Assembly (NCBI GenBank): GCA_947626285.1
Contig: CANQRR010000030.1
Location: 1 to 40,473, forward strand
Reading direction: 5' to 3'
Length of the DNA stretch: 40,473 nt
Origin: an uncultured Lachnospiraceae bacterium
GTDB lineage: Bacteria; Bacillota; Clostridia; Lachnospirales; Lachnospiraceae
In this document: positions 23,725-32,270 of the stretch, one piece after another
How positions within the stretch are numbered: the stretch's first letter is position 1
Layout of the letters: each line of letters starts with the position of its first letter
Made by a program: the position numbers and the translations under genes
Notes under the pieces: generated by a model
Told to the model about the DNA's origin: nothing
Seen by the model: only the letters and a program-made list of their open reading frames with translations
Databases searched by the model: none

Positions 23725-25320
23725 ATGGACTTTCTAAAAAAATGTGTAAATTGGGATGGAGATAGCAATTCAAGCGTTTATATAAGAGCAGGGATATCAT
23801 CATTAATGCTATACCTTTGGGCGTTGATTTCTACTAATATTGCATTTCAGAGAATTACATTGACGGTTTTTGGCTGTCGTATCATATATGCAATTATAGT
23901 ATTTATTGCATCGTTGTATATTCAGGATGTGATACGGAAAAGTAGTTGGTTATCTGTAAAACATGCGGTTATTGCATTCCTGGTGTATGAAGTGTTAAAT
24001 ATGCTTATTTTTCGGCTCATATATCCAGGAGCATGGAAATGGGATGATATCAATGTATTTAACAGTCTAATGTCAAGTGGACATTTAAACTACTGGCAGC
24101 ATTATCTGACGATTGTGTTTTATATTTTATGCTTGTGTCTGTTTCCTTTTCCAGCGGGAATTGTGATGGTTCAGTTTACAATTGTCGCTGTGATTTTTGG
24201 GTATTGTTTTTATGTACTATCAGCGATTCCTAAAGGAGGCAGGTGCAAATATCTGATACTGGCACCGTTTTTCTTTATCCCGACATTAGACTTTAATCAG
24301 TGGCCCTTGCGTCTGTCTTTGTACTGCATGTTGGAGATTCTTCTGGTGGTACTGATTGTCGAACCAAGGATAAAAGGAAAGACTATATGGGAATTCCACA
24401 GAAGATGCGTATTTATTGTGTTCCTTACGGCTGTTCTGTCGAATTGGAGAACCGAAGGGCTGTTATATGTGATTATGATTCCATGTTGTCTTCTGCTTTT
24501 GTACAATAAACCGTTACAATGGAGGAAGGCGGCGGGGCTGTTTGTTTCGGCGGCGATGCTGACAGGAATTCTCAGTGTTCCTCAAAGGATTGGCATGAGT
24601 ACAAGTGAGGATTATGATCTTACAGGGTTGCTGCTGCCAATTACTCCTTTGTGTGCAGAGGCGGTAAACAATCAGGACAAAGAAATTATTGAGCCAATAG
24701 ATAAGGTATTGAACGTTAATGAGATTGCCAAAAGCTATCAGGAAGGGAGTGATGCGATGGTATTATTTTGGTCAGACCGGGCATCACTGATTCGCTATGG
24801 GTTTGATGATGAAGACTATAACGAAATGAAAAAAGGCTATCTTAAATTAATATTAAAATATCCCACTGTTTATTTGCGGGAGCGGATTCAATGTTTTTTA
24901 TCCACATGGAGAACCCCAGGAACCGGAAGTATTGGTTGGCTGTATACGACAGACAATCCAAACGTACAGTATTTTGCGACGCATTATTGCATGAACCGCC
25001 CAATCAGCAATCCTGTTCGTATGAAGGTGGGCGAGATATTAAATGCGGAAGGAAATAAGGACACTTTATGGGCTTTTAATTACTACGCGCAGACCATAGC
25101 AGTTGTGCTGTTTACATTTTATCTTTTGTTGAAACGAAGCAAATGGCTGCTGCTTGCTCTTATGATGGAGGTGCGGATGATCCTGACTTTCTTAACGGCA
25201 CCAGGGCGGATTTTCATGTATTATTATAATCTCTGGTTGTTTGGCAGTTTTATTATATGCGGAGTGCTTGCATACCTGCTGTTTAGGAGAACTCGCTGTA
25301 GCCTGTGCAGTAAGAAATAA
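23725..25320 (+). CDS. Polytopic membrane protein, possible GT-C
   Basis: A 531-residue protein with about 11-12 hydrophobic segments. A first exterior loop contains YPGAWKWDDINVFNSL, where the paired Asp after the aromatic residues could serve as the GT-C catalytic acid. A soluble stretch of about 130 residues sits between segments (roughly 300-430) with YPTVYLRERIQCFLSTW. I do not recognise a named family with certainty; similar proteins are common in clostridial surface-glycan clusters. The gene starts 3 bases after the broken GT-C gene, has AAAAGGA upstream and is intact. It may glycosylate a lipid-linked intermediate or polymer outside the membrane. Confidence 0.7.
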   Translation: MDFLKKCVNWDGDSNSSVYIRAGISSLMLYLWALISTNIAFQRITLTVFGCRIIYAIIVFIASLYIQDVIRKSSWLSVKHAVIAFLVYEVLNMLIFRLIYPGAWKWDDINVFNSLMSSGHLNYWQHYLTIVFYILCLCLFPFPAGIVMVQFTIVAVIFGYCFYVLSAIPKGGRCKYLILAPFFFIPTLDFNQWPLRLSLYCMLEILLVVLIVEPRIKGKTIWEFHRRCVFIVFLTAVLSNWRTEGLLYVIMIPCCLLLLYNKPLQWRKAAGLFVSAAMLTGILSVPQRIGMSTSEDYDLTGLLLPITPLCAEAVNNQDKEIIEPIDKVLNVNEIAKSYQEGSDAMVLFWSDRASLIRYGFDDEDYNEMKKGYLKLILKYPTVYLRERIQCFLSTWRTPGTGSIGWLYTTDNPNVQYFATHYCMNRPISNPVRMKVGEILNAEGNKDTLWAFNYYAQTIAVVLFTFYLLLKRSKWLLLALMMEVRMILTFLTAPGRIFMYYYNLWLFGSFIICGVLAYLLFRRTRCSLCSKK

Positions 25321-25389
25321 TTAGTATTTTTTTAGCCTATTTTATAATATCTAATTATCCGTTTAGTCAGCTGAGGAGCAGGAAAACTC

Positions 25390-26193
25390 ATGAGTGATAG
25401 AAAAAATAGAATACTGTTATTCATTCCCATGTACAATTGTGAAAGACAAATCGTCCGTGTTTTAAGACAACTTACGCCGGATGTCTGCAGATATCTGTCG
25501 GAAGTAATCATAGTGAACAACCGAAGCACAGACAACAGCGAACGGGCAGTTCTGGATTACCTGAATGAAAATGAGGTTCCAATCCAGGTCAAGCTACTGA
25601 GAAACAGGCAGAACTATGGTTTAGGCGGCTCGCATAAGGTCGCCTTTCATTATGCCATTGAGCATGGAGTTGATTACGTCATTGTATTACATGGAGATGA
25701 CCAGGGCAGGGTCGCTGATTTTGTCCCATTGCTGGAGAACCGGGCGTATGAAAGATATGACTGCTGCCTGGGGGCGAGGTTTATGAAAGGCTCACGTCTG
25801 CAGGGGTATTCCAAAGTGCGGATATGGGGAAATTATGGGTTCAATTTGCTTTTCTCCGCGGTAGTCCACAAGTGGGTCTATGACCTTGGCTCCGGGCTGA
25901 ACCTATATAAAGTGGAGACTCTCAGGTCGGGGTATTTCATGAAATATCCGGACACGCTGTATTTTAATGACTGTATGATATTGGCGTCCTGCTATTATGA
26001 GCAAAAAATGCTTTTTTACCCGATCAGCTGGCGTGAAGAGGACCAGGTGTCGAATAACAGGATCATGAAGTTTGCCTGCTCACTCCTTAAGATGCTGTGG
26101 AAATACGTCTATGACAGAAAAGCGTTTATGGAGTCAGATATGAGGAAAGAGCAGATAGCTGAGTACAAGGCGGATATAATAAACGAAATCTGA
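25390..26193 (+). CDS. GT2 glycosyltransferase, polyprenyl-phosphate type
   Basis: Related to dolichyl-phosphate mannose synthase and GtrB. It starts LLFIPMYNCERQIVRV, with IIVNNRSTDNSE, NYGLGGSHKVAFHYA and the metal site HGDDQ near residue 103, then YDLGSGLNLY, which in this family marks the acceptor region. At 267 residues it lacks the C-terminal membrane helices of GtrB. It would make polyprenyl-phosphate-sugar or add a sugar directly. It has a clear GAGGAG site, opens a GC-richer block, and shares that block with GtrA at 30561, which typically flips such lipid-linked sugars. Confidence 0.88.
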   Translation: MSDRKNRILLFIPMYNCERQIVRVLRQLTPDVCRYLSEVIIVNNRSTDNSERAVLDYLNENEVPIQVKLLRNRQNYGLGGSHKVAFHYAIEHGVDYVIVLHGDDQGRVADFVPLLENRAYERYDCCLGARFMKGSRLQGYSKVRIWGNYGFNLLFSAVVHKWVYDLGSGLNLYKVETLRSGYFMKYPDTLYFNDCMILASCYYEQKMLFYPISWREEDQVSNNRIMKFACSLLKMLWKYVYDRKAFMESDMRKEQIAEYKADIINEI

Positions 26194-26206
26194 GGAGGCT
26201 GAGAAG

Positions 26207-27235
26207 ATGAAGATCATGATTACCGGGGCGGCTGGATTTATTGGCTCGCAGCTTGCCTATGATCTGTGGAAGAAGAAAACGGAGCTGGTTTTAGTGGACA
26301 ACTTTTCCTATGGCTCATTGGACAACCTGACATTTCCAGAGCATGACTTCACAGACGAGGTCCTTCACCTGGACATTCGGGATCGGGAAGGGATTGGAAG
26401 TCTGCTGATGGCGGGGGATGTGGACTACATTTACCATTTGGCGGGGATCGCGCCGCTGCCGGACTGCCAGACAGACCCGCAGGAGGCTGTGTCCGTGAAT
26501 GTAGGGGGGACTGTCAATATTCTGGAGAACGCGAGGCGCTATGGCGTCAGGAAGGTTATCTTTGCAAGCACCAATGCCATGTATGAGAATGCGGAGGTGT
26601 TCCCCACGGCAGAGACAGGGTTTGGACTGCCGTCCTTGATCTATCCGAACACCAAGTACGCAGCGGAACGGTTTTGCCAGTCATATTGCGACACTTATGG
26701 GATGAATGTGACCTGCCTCCGGTTTGCGAATGTATATGGGCCCCACATTGACTGCCTGAGAAAACAACCTCCTTTTGTAGGCTACATGATACGCGAGCTG
26801 TATTATGGGAGGACCCCGGTGTTCCATTCCGATGGCAGCCAGAAACGGGATTATGTTTATGTCCAGGATCTGATCGACCTGGCTTTGCTGGCTCAGGAGG
26901 GGAACGGGTTTGACTGCGTGAACGTATGCTCCAACCATTCCTATTCGGTCAATGAACTATATGGGATCGCCCAGGAGATTATGGGGAAACAGATTGGGGC
27001 GGAGTATGCGTCATCTGACAACTATTGGAAGAAATATCCGCAGCTGTATGAGGGGGCATATGCGATCCGCCCGGAAGTGCTTGAGAAGGAAGTGACGAAA
27101 TATACCCTTTGCTCTTATGGGCATGCCAAGGAGAAATACAATTGGGAGCCGAAGATATCGATTTATGAGGGCCTGAGACGTTCGATCGAGTACGAGGTTT
27201 CGTTATTTGAAAAAATGGGGAAGGGGAAAGAGTAG
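26207..27235 (+). CDS. NAD-dependent sugar epimerase/dehydratase
   Basis: Extended SDR of 342 residues. NAD motif ITGAAGFIGSQL at the N terminus, VDNFSYGSLDNL for the adenine ribose, FASTNAMYE with the active-site Ser/Thr, catalytic Y146/K150 in YPNTKYAAE, and HSDGSQKRDYVYVQDL in the substrate domain, as in UDP-sugar 4-epimerases. A very strong GAGGAGG site precedes it. It likely prepares a nucleotide sugar for the GT2 upstream or the nucleotidyltransferase 5 bases downstream. Epimerase versus dehydratase cannot be decided from the motifs. Confidence 0.92.
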   Translation: MKIMITGAAGFIGSQLAYDLWKKKTELVLVDNFSYGSLDNLTFPEHDFTDEVLHLDIRDREGIGSLLMAGDVDYIYHLAGIAPLPDCQTDPQEAVSVNVGGTVNILENARRYGVRKVIFASTNAMYENAEVFPTAETGFGLPSLIYPNTKYAAERFCQSYCDTYGMNVTCLRFANVYGPHIDCLRKQPPFVGYMIRELYYGRTPVFHSDGSQKRDYVYVQDLIDLALLAQEGNGFDCVNVCSNHSYSVNELYGIAQEIMGKQIGAEYASSDNYWKKYPQLYEGAYAIRPEVLEKEVTKYTLCSYGHAKEKYNWEPKISIYEGLRRSIEYEVSLFEKMGKGKE

Positions 27236-27239
27236 GACA

Positions 27240-27992
27240 ATGAAACGGAAGATCCATTTGGTCATGCCGATGGGAGGCAAAGGGCTGCGTTTCTTTAACG
27301 ACGGGTTTGCAGTCCCAAAACCATTGATCATGCTTGCCGGGAGGCCTTTTTTTTATTGGGCGGTTCAGTCAGTTGTCCATTATATTGATGTGGCGGATAT
27401 CACGTTTGTGGTGTTGCGGGAGCATGTCGACGGTTTCCGGATAGATATGGAGATCAGGAAATATTACCCGGACGCCAGGATCGTGGAGATCCCGGACGTG
27501 CTGGCGGGGGCGGTCCTGACCTGTATGGAGGGGATAAGGACGATAAAGGATGATTCCCCGGTTCTGTTCAATGACTGCGATCATATGTTCGTAAGCAGTG
27601 GGTTCAATGATTTCTGCTCTGCCGGTGCCTTTAGCAGCCCGGATGGGGCGCTCCTGACATTCGAGTCTGACGAGCCACGGTACAGCTTCCTGGAGTATGA
27701 TGTGTCAGGGCGCGTCATTAGGACAGCGGAAAAAGAGGCAGTGAGCAGCCACGCGGTCTGTGGCGCATATTACTTTAAGGACTGCGGTATCTTCCGGGAT
27801 GGCGTGGAGGGATACCTGAAAGAATGCAGTTACAACGAGTTCTACGTGAGCGGCGTCTACAACATACTATCCCGTGAGGGAAAAGACATCCGTGGCTTTG
27901 AGACGGATGTCCATATCCCTTTCGGCACCCCGGAGGAGTACCATGCTGCGGGGCAGGATAGCAGACTATATATGGTGGAAGGGACGGCATGA
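27240..27992 (+). CDS. Sugar-phosphate/headgroup nucleotidyltransferase
   Basis: The 250-residue protein has the pyrophosphorylase fold start VMPMGGKGLRF and VPKPLIMLAGRPFFYW, then LFNDCDHMF around residue 115 with metal-binding Asp, and ends with FGTPEEYHAA. It transfers a nucleotide to a phosphorylated sugar or headgroup. The ATG at 27240 is preferred (GGGGAAAGAG upstream); the frame is also open to 27207. The stop overlaps the next start by ATGA. With the kinase domain of the next protein and the HAD phosphatase after it, this looks like an activation set. Confidence 0.87.
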   Translation: MKRKIHLVMPMGGKGLRFFNDGFAVPKPLIMLAGRPFFYWAVQSVVHYIDVADITFVVLREHVDGFRIDMEIRKYYPDARIVEIPDVLAGAVLTCMEGIRTIKDDSPVLFNDCDHMFVSSGFNDFCSAGAFSSPDGALLTFESDEPRYSFLEYDVSGRVIRTAEKEAVSSHAVCGAYYFKDCGIFRDGVEGYLKECSYNEFYVSGVYNILSREGKDIRGFETDVHIPFGTPEEYHAAGQDSRLYMVEGTA

Positions 27993-29959
27993 CAGATTGG
28001 GGGTTTCTTGCAGGGGCGATCCTGCTCCTGCTGCTGGGGCATTACCTTCGGATCCTGCGGTGGGGGAAGCTCATAAAGCCGTATGAGAAACCGCCGGTGA
28101 GCACACTGTTCCGTTCCCTTTCTTTGGGATATGCCCTGAACCTGGTCCTTCCGGTGCGTGCAGGGGATGTGGTTCGCACTGCTTACGTGGGGCGCCGGCT
28201 GAGGAATGGGCCGGGCTTTGCTCTGGCTACGGTCATCCTGGACCGTTTCCTGGACATCGTTGCGGTCGCCGTGATCTTTGTGGTTTTTATGGCGACAGGG
28301 TTGACTGGGGATGCCGTGGAAGGCTCTATAGTGTTGTATGAGATGGCAGTTGTCACTATTGGGGCGGGACTGATCATCAGCAGGCTTTTCAGCACTCAGA
28401 TTAAAAAGGCGGCTGCGGGCATATGCTCAGTGTTCAATGACAACATCCGGCTGGAAGGGATGAAATTCTTCTGGTCATTGATCAATACGTTCCGTGACCT
28501 GAGCAGGATAGACATTGCAGGGGTATTCGCTGTCACTGTAGCCATGTGGGCGGCTTACCTTGCGTCCTATGGTCTGTTTGCATTGTCTTTCACTGGAAGT
28601 GTGGGATTCACAAAGGTATTCATCAACCTGTTTTCCAGTTCCAGCCTTGGTTTGAACACATTGGATAGCATGCGCGCACTGGAGGGTAGTGCTGTCTCTG
28701 CCGGCATGGTGGGGAGCCTTGCCTATATGGTTGCCCCTGTCGTTATTCTCTATGCCGTGACGCTCCTCCCGGATTCGTTCCGGAGATTGCTGGGGAAGAC
28801 AGCGGCCTTAAACGATGCCAGGGAAGATGCGGACCATCTTAGTGTCCTTCCGCAGATAGATCCCAGGGATCAGATGCGGTTCCTGGATGATTACTTCAGC
28901 TCATCAAAGAGGGAGTTCATCAGGAAGTTCATTGAGCTGAACCGGGACATCAGTATCCTGCGGGACTATTCGGCAGGATCAAACGCCACGACGATGCTGT
29001 GCATGGATCGTGAAAGGACATTCTATCGGAAGTATACCTTTGGGGAAGATGGGGAGAAACTGAAGGCCCAGCTGGCATGGCTGGAAGGGCATAAGGATAT
29101 CATACCCGTGTGCAGGGTCATCCACAAAGACTGTGGGGAAGGGTTCTGCTGCTATGATATGAATTACGACAGCGGCGCATATAATATGTTCCGGTATATG
29201 CATGCCCAACCATTGGATCAGTCATGGGCTATCCTGCGGGCAGTCCTCGATGACCTGCGGGAAAACCTATATACCAGAAATAGAAGGGTTCCTGCGAGGG
29301 AGGATCTGGAAAGGTATCTGGAAGAAAAGGTGGATAAGAACCTGGAGAGGATAAAGGGGTCCCGGCTGTTGGCAGATATCGAAAAACAGAGGCACATCAT
29401 AATCAATGGGAGGAAATATAAAAACCTGTCCAGACTGGATAGGCTTTTTGATCATGAATATTTAAAGGAAATCTTTTCCCATGACAGGTATAGTGATATA
29501 CACGGGGATCTGACAGTTGAGAATATTATCTGCCTGGATGGTGAACCGGACTTGTCAAAGGCATATTATCTGATCGACCCGAATACAGGGAACATCCATG
29601 AATCACCTTTCCTGGATTTTGGGAAACTGATGCAGTCCCTTCATGGTGGGTATGAGTTCCTGATGATGACGAAAACGGTGAGGGTGGAAGGGAACCGCGT
29701 GGATTTTCTTTATACCCGCTCAGCCGTATATGATGGGATGCTGGAGAAAGTCAGGGGATACCTGCAAGGGCACTTTACGCCGGAGGAGGTGCGCAGCATC
29801 TTCCACCATGAGCTGGTGCATTGGCTGAGGCTGATGCCGTACAAGCTGGAAAAGGACAGGAAGAGGGCGGTCATGTTCTACGCAGGGCTTATCATGGTTG
29901 CGAATGACCTGGACGGCTGGTATGGCGGGGCTGTTCCATACAGGGATGGGCGTAAATAG
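27989..29959 (+). CDS. Fusion: YbhN/AglD-type flippase domain plus APH-type kinase
   Basis: A 656-residue two-part protein. Residues 1 to about 275 form a polytopic domain of the LPG-synthase-TM/UPF0104 kind: GHYLRILRWGKLIKPYEKPP, then LGYALNLVLPVRAGDVVRT and VILDRFLDIVAV, the standard family landmarks. Residues about 320-650 form a phosphotransferase of the aminoglycoside/choline kinase fold: catalytic loop HGDLTVEN with H505, D507 and N512, and the metal loop IDPN with D530. UPF0104 domains are usually separate or fused to glycosyltransferases or esterases. A kinase partner is unusual and could couple phosphorylation of a headgroup or lipid-linked sugar to membrane passage. It is cotranscribed with the nucleotidyltransferase. 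Confidence 0.87.
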   Translation: MTDWGFLAGAILLLLLGHYLRILRWGKLIKPYEKPPVSTLFRSLSLGYALNLVLPVRAGDVVRTAYVGRRLRNGPGFALATVILDRFLDIVAVAVIFVVFMATGLTGDAVEGSIVLYEMAVVTIGAGLIISRLFSTQIKKAAAGICSVFNDNIRLEGMKFFWSLINTFRDLSRIDIAGVFAVTVAMWAAYLASYGLFALSFTGSVGFTKVFINLFSSSSLGLNTLDSMRALEGSAVSAGMVGSLAYMVAPVVILYAVTLLPDSFRRLLGKTAALNDAREDADHLSVLPQIDPRDQMRFLDDYFSSSKREFIRKFIELNRDISILRDYSAGSNATTMLCMDRERTFYRKYTFGEDGEKLKAQLAWLEGHKDIIPVCRVIHKDCGEGFCCYDMNYDSGAYNMFRYMHAQPLDQSWAILRAVLDDLRENLYTRNRRVPAREDLERYLEEKVDKNLERIKGSRLLADIEKQRHIIINGRKYKNLSRLDRLFDHEYLKEIFSHDRYSDIHGDLTVENIICLDGEPDLSKAYYLIDPNTGNIHESPFLDFGKLMQSLHGGYEFLMMTKTVRVEGNRVDFLYTRSAVYDGMLEKVRGYLQGHFTPEEVRSIFHHELVHWLRLMPYKLEKDRKRAVMFYAGLIMVANDLDGWYGGAVPYRDGRK

Positions 29960-29973
29960 AGGGTACAGGAATT

Positions 29974-30558
29974 ATGGGAGAAAAAAGAAAACTTGTAATG
30001 GTGGACCTTGACGGGACTTTGGTGGACACACTGGTGGCAAATTACCGTGCTTACAGCAGGGCCTTGAATGAACATGGATATGGTCTCTCCCTGGAAACTT
30101 ACGCGAGGCAGTGCGACGGGAGGTCCTATAAGGATTTTTTGCCGGAGCTGCTGGGTGGTGGCACGGAACTCATGGAAGAGATCCACGAGAAGAAGAAACG
30201 GTATTATCCTGACTGCCTGAAGTATGCCGTGGTGAACGGGAACCTGGTGGCGATGCTGAAGGCTATGAGGGGTGAGTACCATACTGCGTTGGTGACAACT
30301 GCCTCCCGGGCAAATGTGGAAAGCATTCTCGGGTATTTTGGCTTACAAAGCTTGTTTGACCTGGTAGTGACACAGGAGGATGTGAAAAAGAGCAAACCGG
30401 ATCCGACCTGTTATCTCAAGGCGAGGGAACATTTTGGGATGAAGGCAGAGGATGCAGTCATTTTTGAGGATTCATCTGCTGGGCTGAAGGCCGCGCTGGC
30501 AAGCGGCAGTGATGTGTATATGTTTCGGAAGGCGGAAATCGGGGGAGGGGAAAGGTAA
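29974..30558 (+). CDS. HAD-superfamily phosphatase
   Basis: A 194-residue HAD hydrolase of the phosphoglycolate/beta-phosphoglucomutase kind. Motif I is VDLDGTLVD with D11 and D13, an alpha-helical cap follows, motif II is VTTASRANV, motif III KKSKPDP and motif IV IFEDSSAGLKAA. It removes phosphate from a small molecule or sugar phosphate. It lies between the flippase-kinase fusion and GtrA with short gaps, so it may work on the same intermediate. No residue identifies the substrate. Confidence 0.92.
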   Translation: MGEKRKLVMVDLDGTLVDTLVANYRAYSRALNEHGYGLSLETYARQCDGRSYKDFLPELLGGGTELMEEIHEKKKRYYPDCLKYAVVNGNLVAMLKAMRGEYHTALVTTASRANVESILGYFGLQSLFDLVVTQEDVKKSKPDPTCYLKAREHFGMKAEDAVIFEDSSAGLKAALASGSDVYMFRKAEIGGGER

Positions 30559-30560
30559 GA

Positions 30561-30983
30561 ATGAAGAAATTGTTCATTCAGTTCATCAGGTTCATTGGCA
30601 TATCCGGCATAGGCTGGTGTATCGATTTCTCCTTGTATGTAGTCCTCACAGCGGTTTTCCGATGGCAGGTGTTTATTTCCAACTGCATGAGCGCGGTTCC
30701 AGCAGTGACGTTGGTTTTTATCGTGTCCACGTCAAAGATCTTCAAGAGGAAGCCAGGGAGAATTCCGGTGTATGCAAAGTATATTATCTACTTGCTGTAT
30801 CAGCTGCTCCTTTTGCTTGTCGTGTCATCGCTTGGGCAATGGCTGGCAGATGTGATCATGCTCAGGGCAGGAAGCGTAGAGTCGATAGCAAGGCTCTCGA
30901 AGGTAATCGCCAAGGTGATGATCACACCGGTAACGATGGTGATGAACTTTTGGGTGATGAAACTATTGTCAGAAAATATTTAA
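30561..30983 (+). CDS. GtrA-like membrane protein
   Basis: A 140-residue protein with four hydrophobic helices and the GtrA start FIRFIGISGIGWCIDFSLYV, plus a basic TSKIFKRK loop. GtrA-family proteins are thought to flip polyprenyl-phosphate-linked single sugars so that a GT-C enzyme can use them outside. The gene lies 2 bases after the HAD gene and just before two GT-C-like proteins, reproducing a GtrA/GtrB/Gtr(type) side-chain decoration system together with the GT2 at 25390. Confidence 0.9.
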   Translation: MKKLFIQFIRFIGISGIGWCIDFSLYVVLTAVFRWQVFISNCMSAVPAVTLVFIVSTSKIFKRKPGRIPVYAKYIIYLLYQLLLLLVVSSLGQWLADVIMLRAGSVESIARLSKVIAKVMITPVTMVMNFWVMKLLSENI

Positions 30984-30998
30984 TGGGAGGAGCTACAG

Positions 30999-32219
30999 AT
31001 GGACAGTAGCAAACGGAACAGATATTTTGATAAATATACGATTATTTTTCCTATTTGCTTTACAGTGACAGTTGTGCGGTTGCTGTGGAATTTTCTGTTT
31101 GGGTTTCGCTGGCCGTCTGCTTGGGTTTTGACCAGTAATGTTTTTACATATGACTCTGGTTTTATGCCCAGGGCATTCGTTGCTAGTGTATTAAAGTTGT
31201 TTGTTGGAAATCATATTTATAGTTTGAAATTTCTTTATATACTAATTATTGGAACAAACATGTTGATATTTGCATTCTTAATTTATATGTCTTATTATTA
31301 TAATATTAAGACAAGAAATATAATTGGAGGAATAATAATTTTATGGTATTCTTTAAGCATATACAGTGCATATCTGAGTTATGAGGCAGGATATTTTGAA
31401 CAATATGGTTATGTATTGCTATTCTTGTTGCTATTATTACCAATTAAGATAAAAAATCCAATGGCTTTTTCTATTATATGTACAGTGACCAATTTTATTA
31501 TACTGCTAATATCTGAAACGAACGCTTTTTTGGTATGCCCAATATTATTTTTTGCTTCGCTATTGAGACTTTATAATGATGATAAAAAAGGTTTGAATCT
31601 CGGATTTTTAAAAAAATTAGTAATCCTAATATTGATGAATATTCCTTGCCTCATATATTGTTTTCACGTGGGATCAACGTTAATTCCTGAATCAACTATA
31701 TTAAATCAAATAAATATGATTCGAAGTCATGCTAACTATTTTGAAAGATTAGATGAGATAGGCGGATATTTTTATAAAGGCAGAATTCCAGGTTATGCTT
31801 CTAATATAGAGTTTAAAGTTTGGAACTGGCAGCTAAAACTATACTTATTCTTAATAGTTTCTGTAGTAGCCATGATTTTATATTCTATAGGATATTATCG
31901 AAAGGTGATATGCTATATTGGCTCATGCATTTTTATATTGGCTCTTATATATTGTTTGAATTTTATTGCATGGGATACAGACAGGTTTAAATTTTGCGCA
32001 GCAACTGCTATTACATTTTTTAGTATGTGGATTGTAAAGGAAATTGATATTCGGAGAATTGTCTTAAGAAAAGATGTTGTATACGTATGTATAATAGGAA
32101 CAATGCTTTTGATTATGATTATGGATTATCGTCTGGAGCTATTTGATGGGGCAATGTGGAATAATAGTTATGGTCAGTTCAAGGAAAATCTGCAGAGTAC
32201 CTGGAGAATAACTTATTAG
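30999..32219 (+). CDS. GT-C-like polytopic membrane protein, copy 1
   Basis: A 406-residue, about 10-helix membrane protein that is much more AT-rich than the genes before it. The first loop after helix 1 reads FGFRWPSAWVL and NVFTYDSGFMPRAF, with a possible catalytic Asp. The middle has SLSIYSAYLSYEAGYFEQY and a late LNFIAWDTDRFKF motif. I do not recognise a named family; the pattern and the neighbour GtrA fit a GT-C transferase that uses polyprenyl-phosphate sugars. A GGGAGG site precedes the start. It is clearly paralogous to the next gene over its whole length. Confidence 0.72.
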   Translation: MDSSKRNRYFDKYTIIFPICFTVTVVRLLWNFLFGFRWPSAWVLTSNVFTYDSGFMPRAFVASVLKLFVGNHIYSLKFLYILIIGTNMLIFAFLIYMSYYYNIKTRNIIGGIIILWYSLSIYSAYLSYEAGYFEQYGYVLLFLLLLLPIKIKNPMAFSIICTVTNFIILLISETNAFLVCPILFFASLLRLYNDDKKGLNLGFLKKLVILILMNIPCLIYCFHVGSTLIPESTILNQINMIRSHANYFERLDEIGGYFYKGRIPGYASNIEFKVWNWQLKLYLFLIVSVVAMILYSIGYYRKVICYIGSCIFILALIYCLNFIAWDTDRFKFCAATAITFFSMWIVKEIDIRRIVLRKDVVYVCIIGTMLLIMIMDYRLELFDGAMWNNSYGQFKENLQSTWRITY

Positions 32220-32270
32220 TCTATTATATGAATTGATATTTATTGTTTATGTTAATAGGGAGGCTTTTGA

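Noticed and set aside
26504-26509. G6 run in the epimerase gene as another phase-variable tract
   Set aside because: Six G is within chance expectation and encodes conserved glycines; kept out of the tract set.
27353-27360. T8 run in the nucleotidyltransferase gene, and similar T/A runs of 7-8 in AT-rich genes
   Set aside because: A/T runs of this length are common at this composition, and several encode ordinary Phe codons, so I see no special signal.
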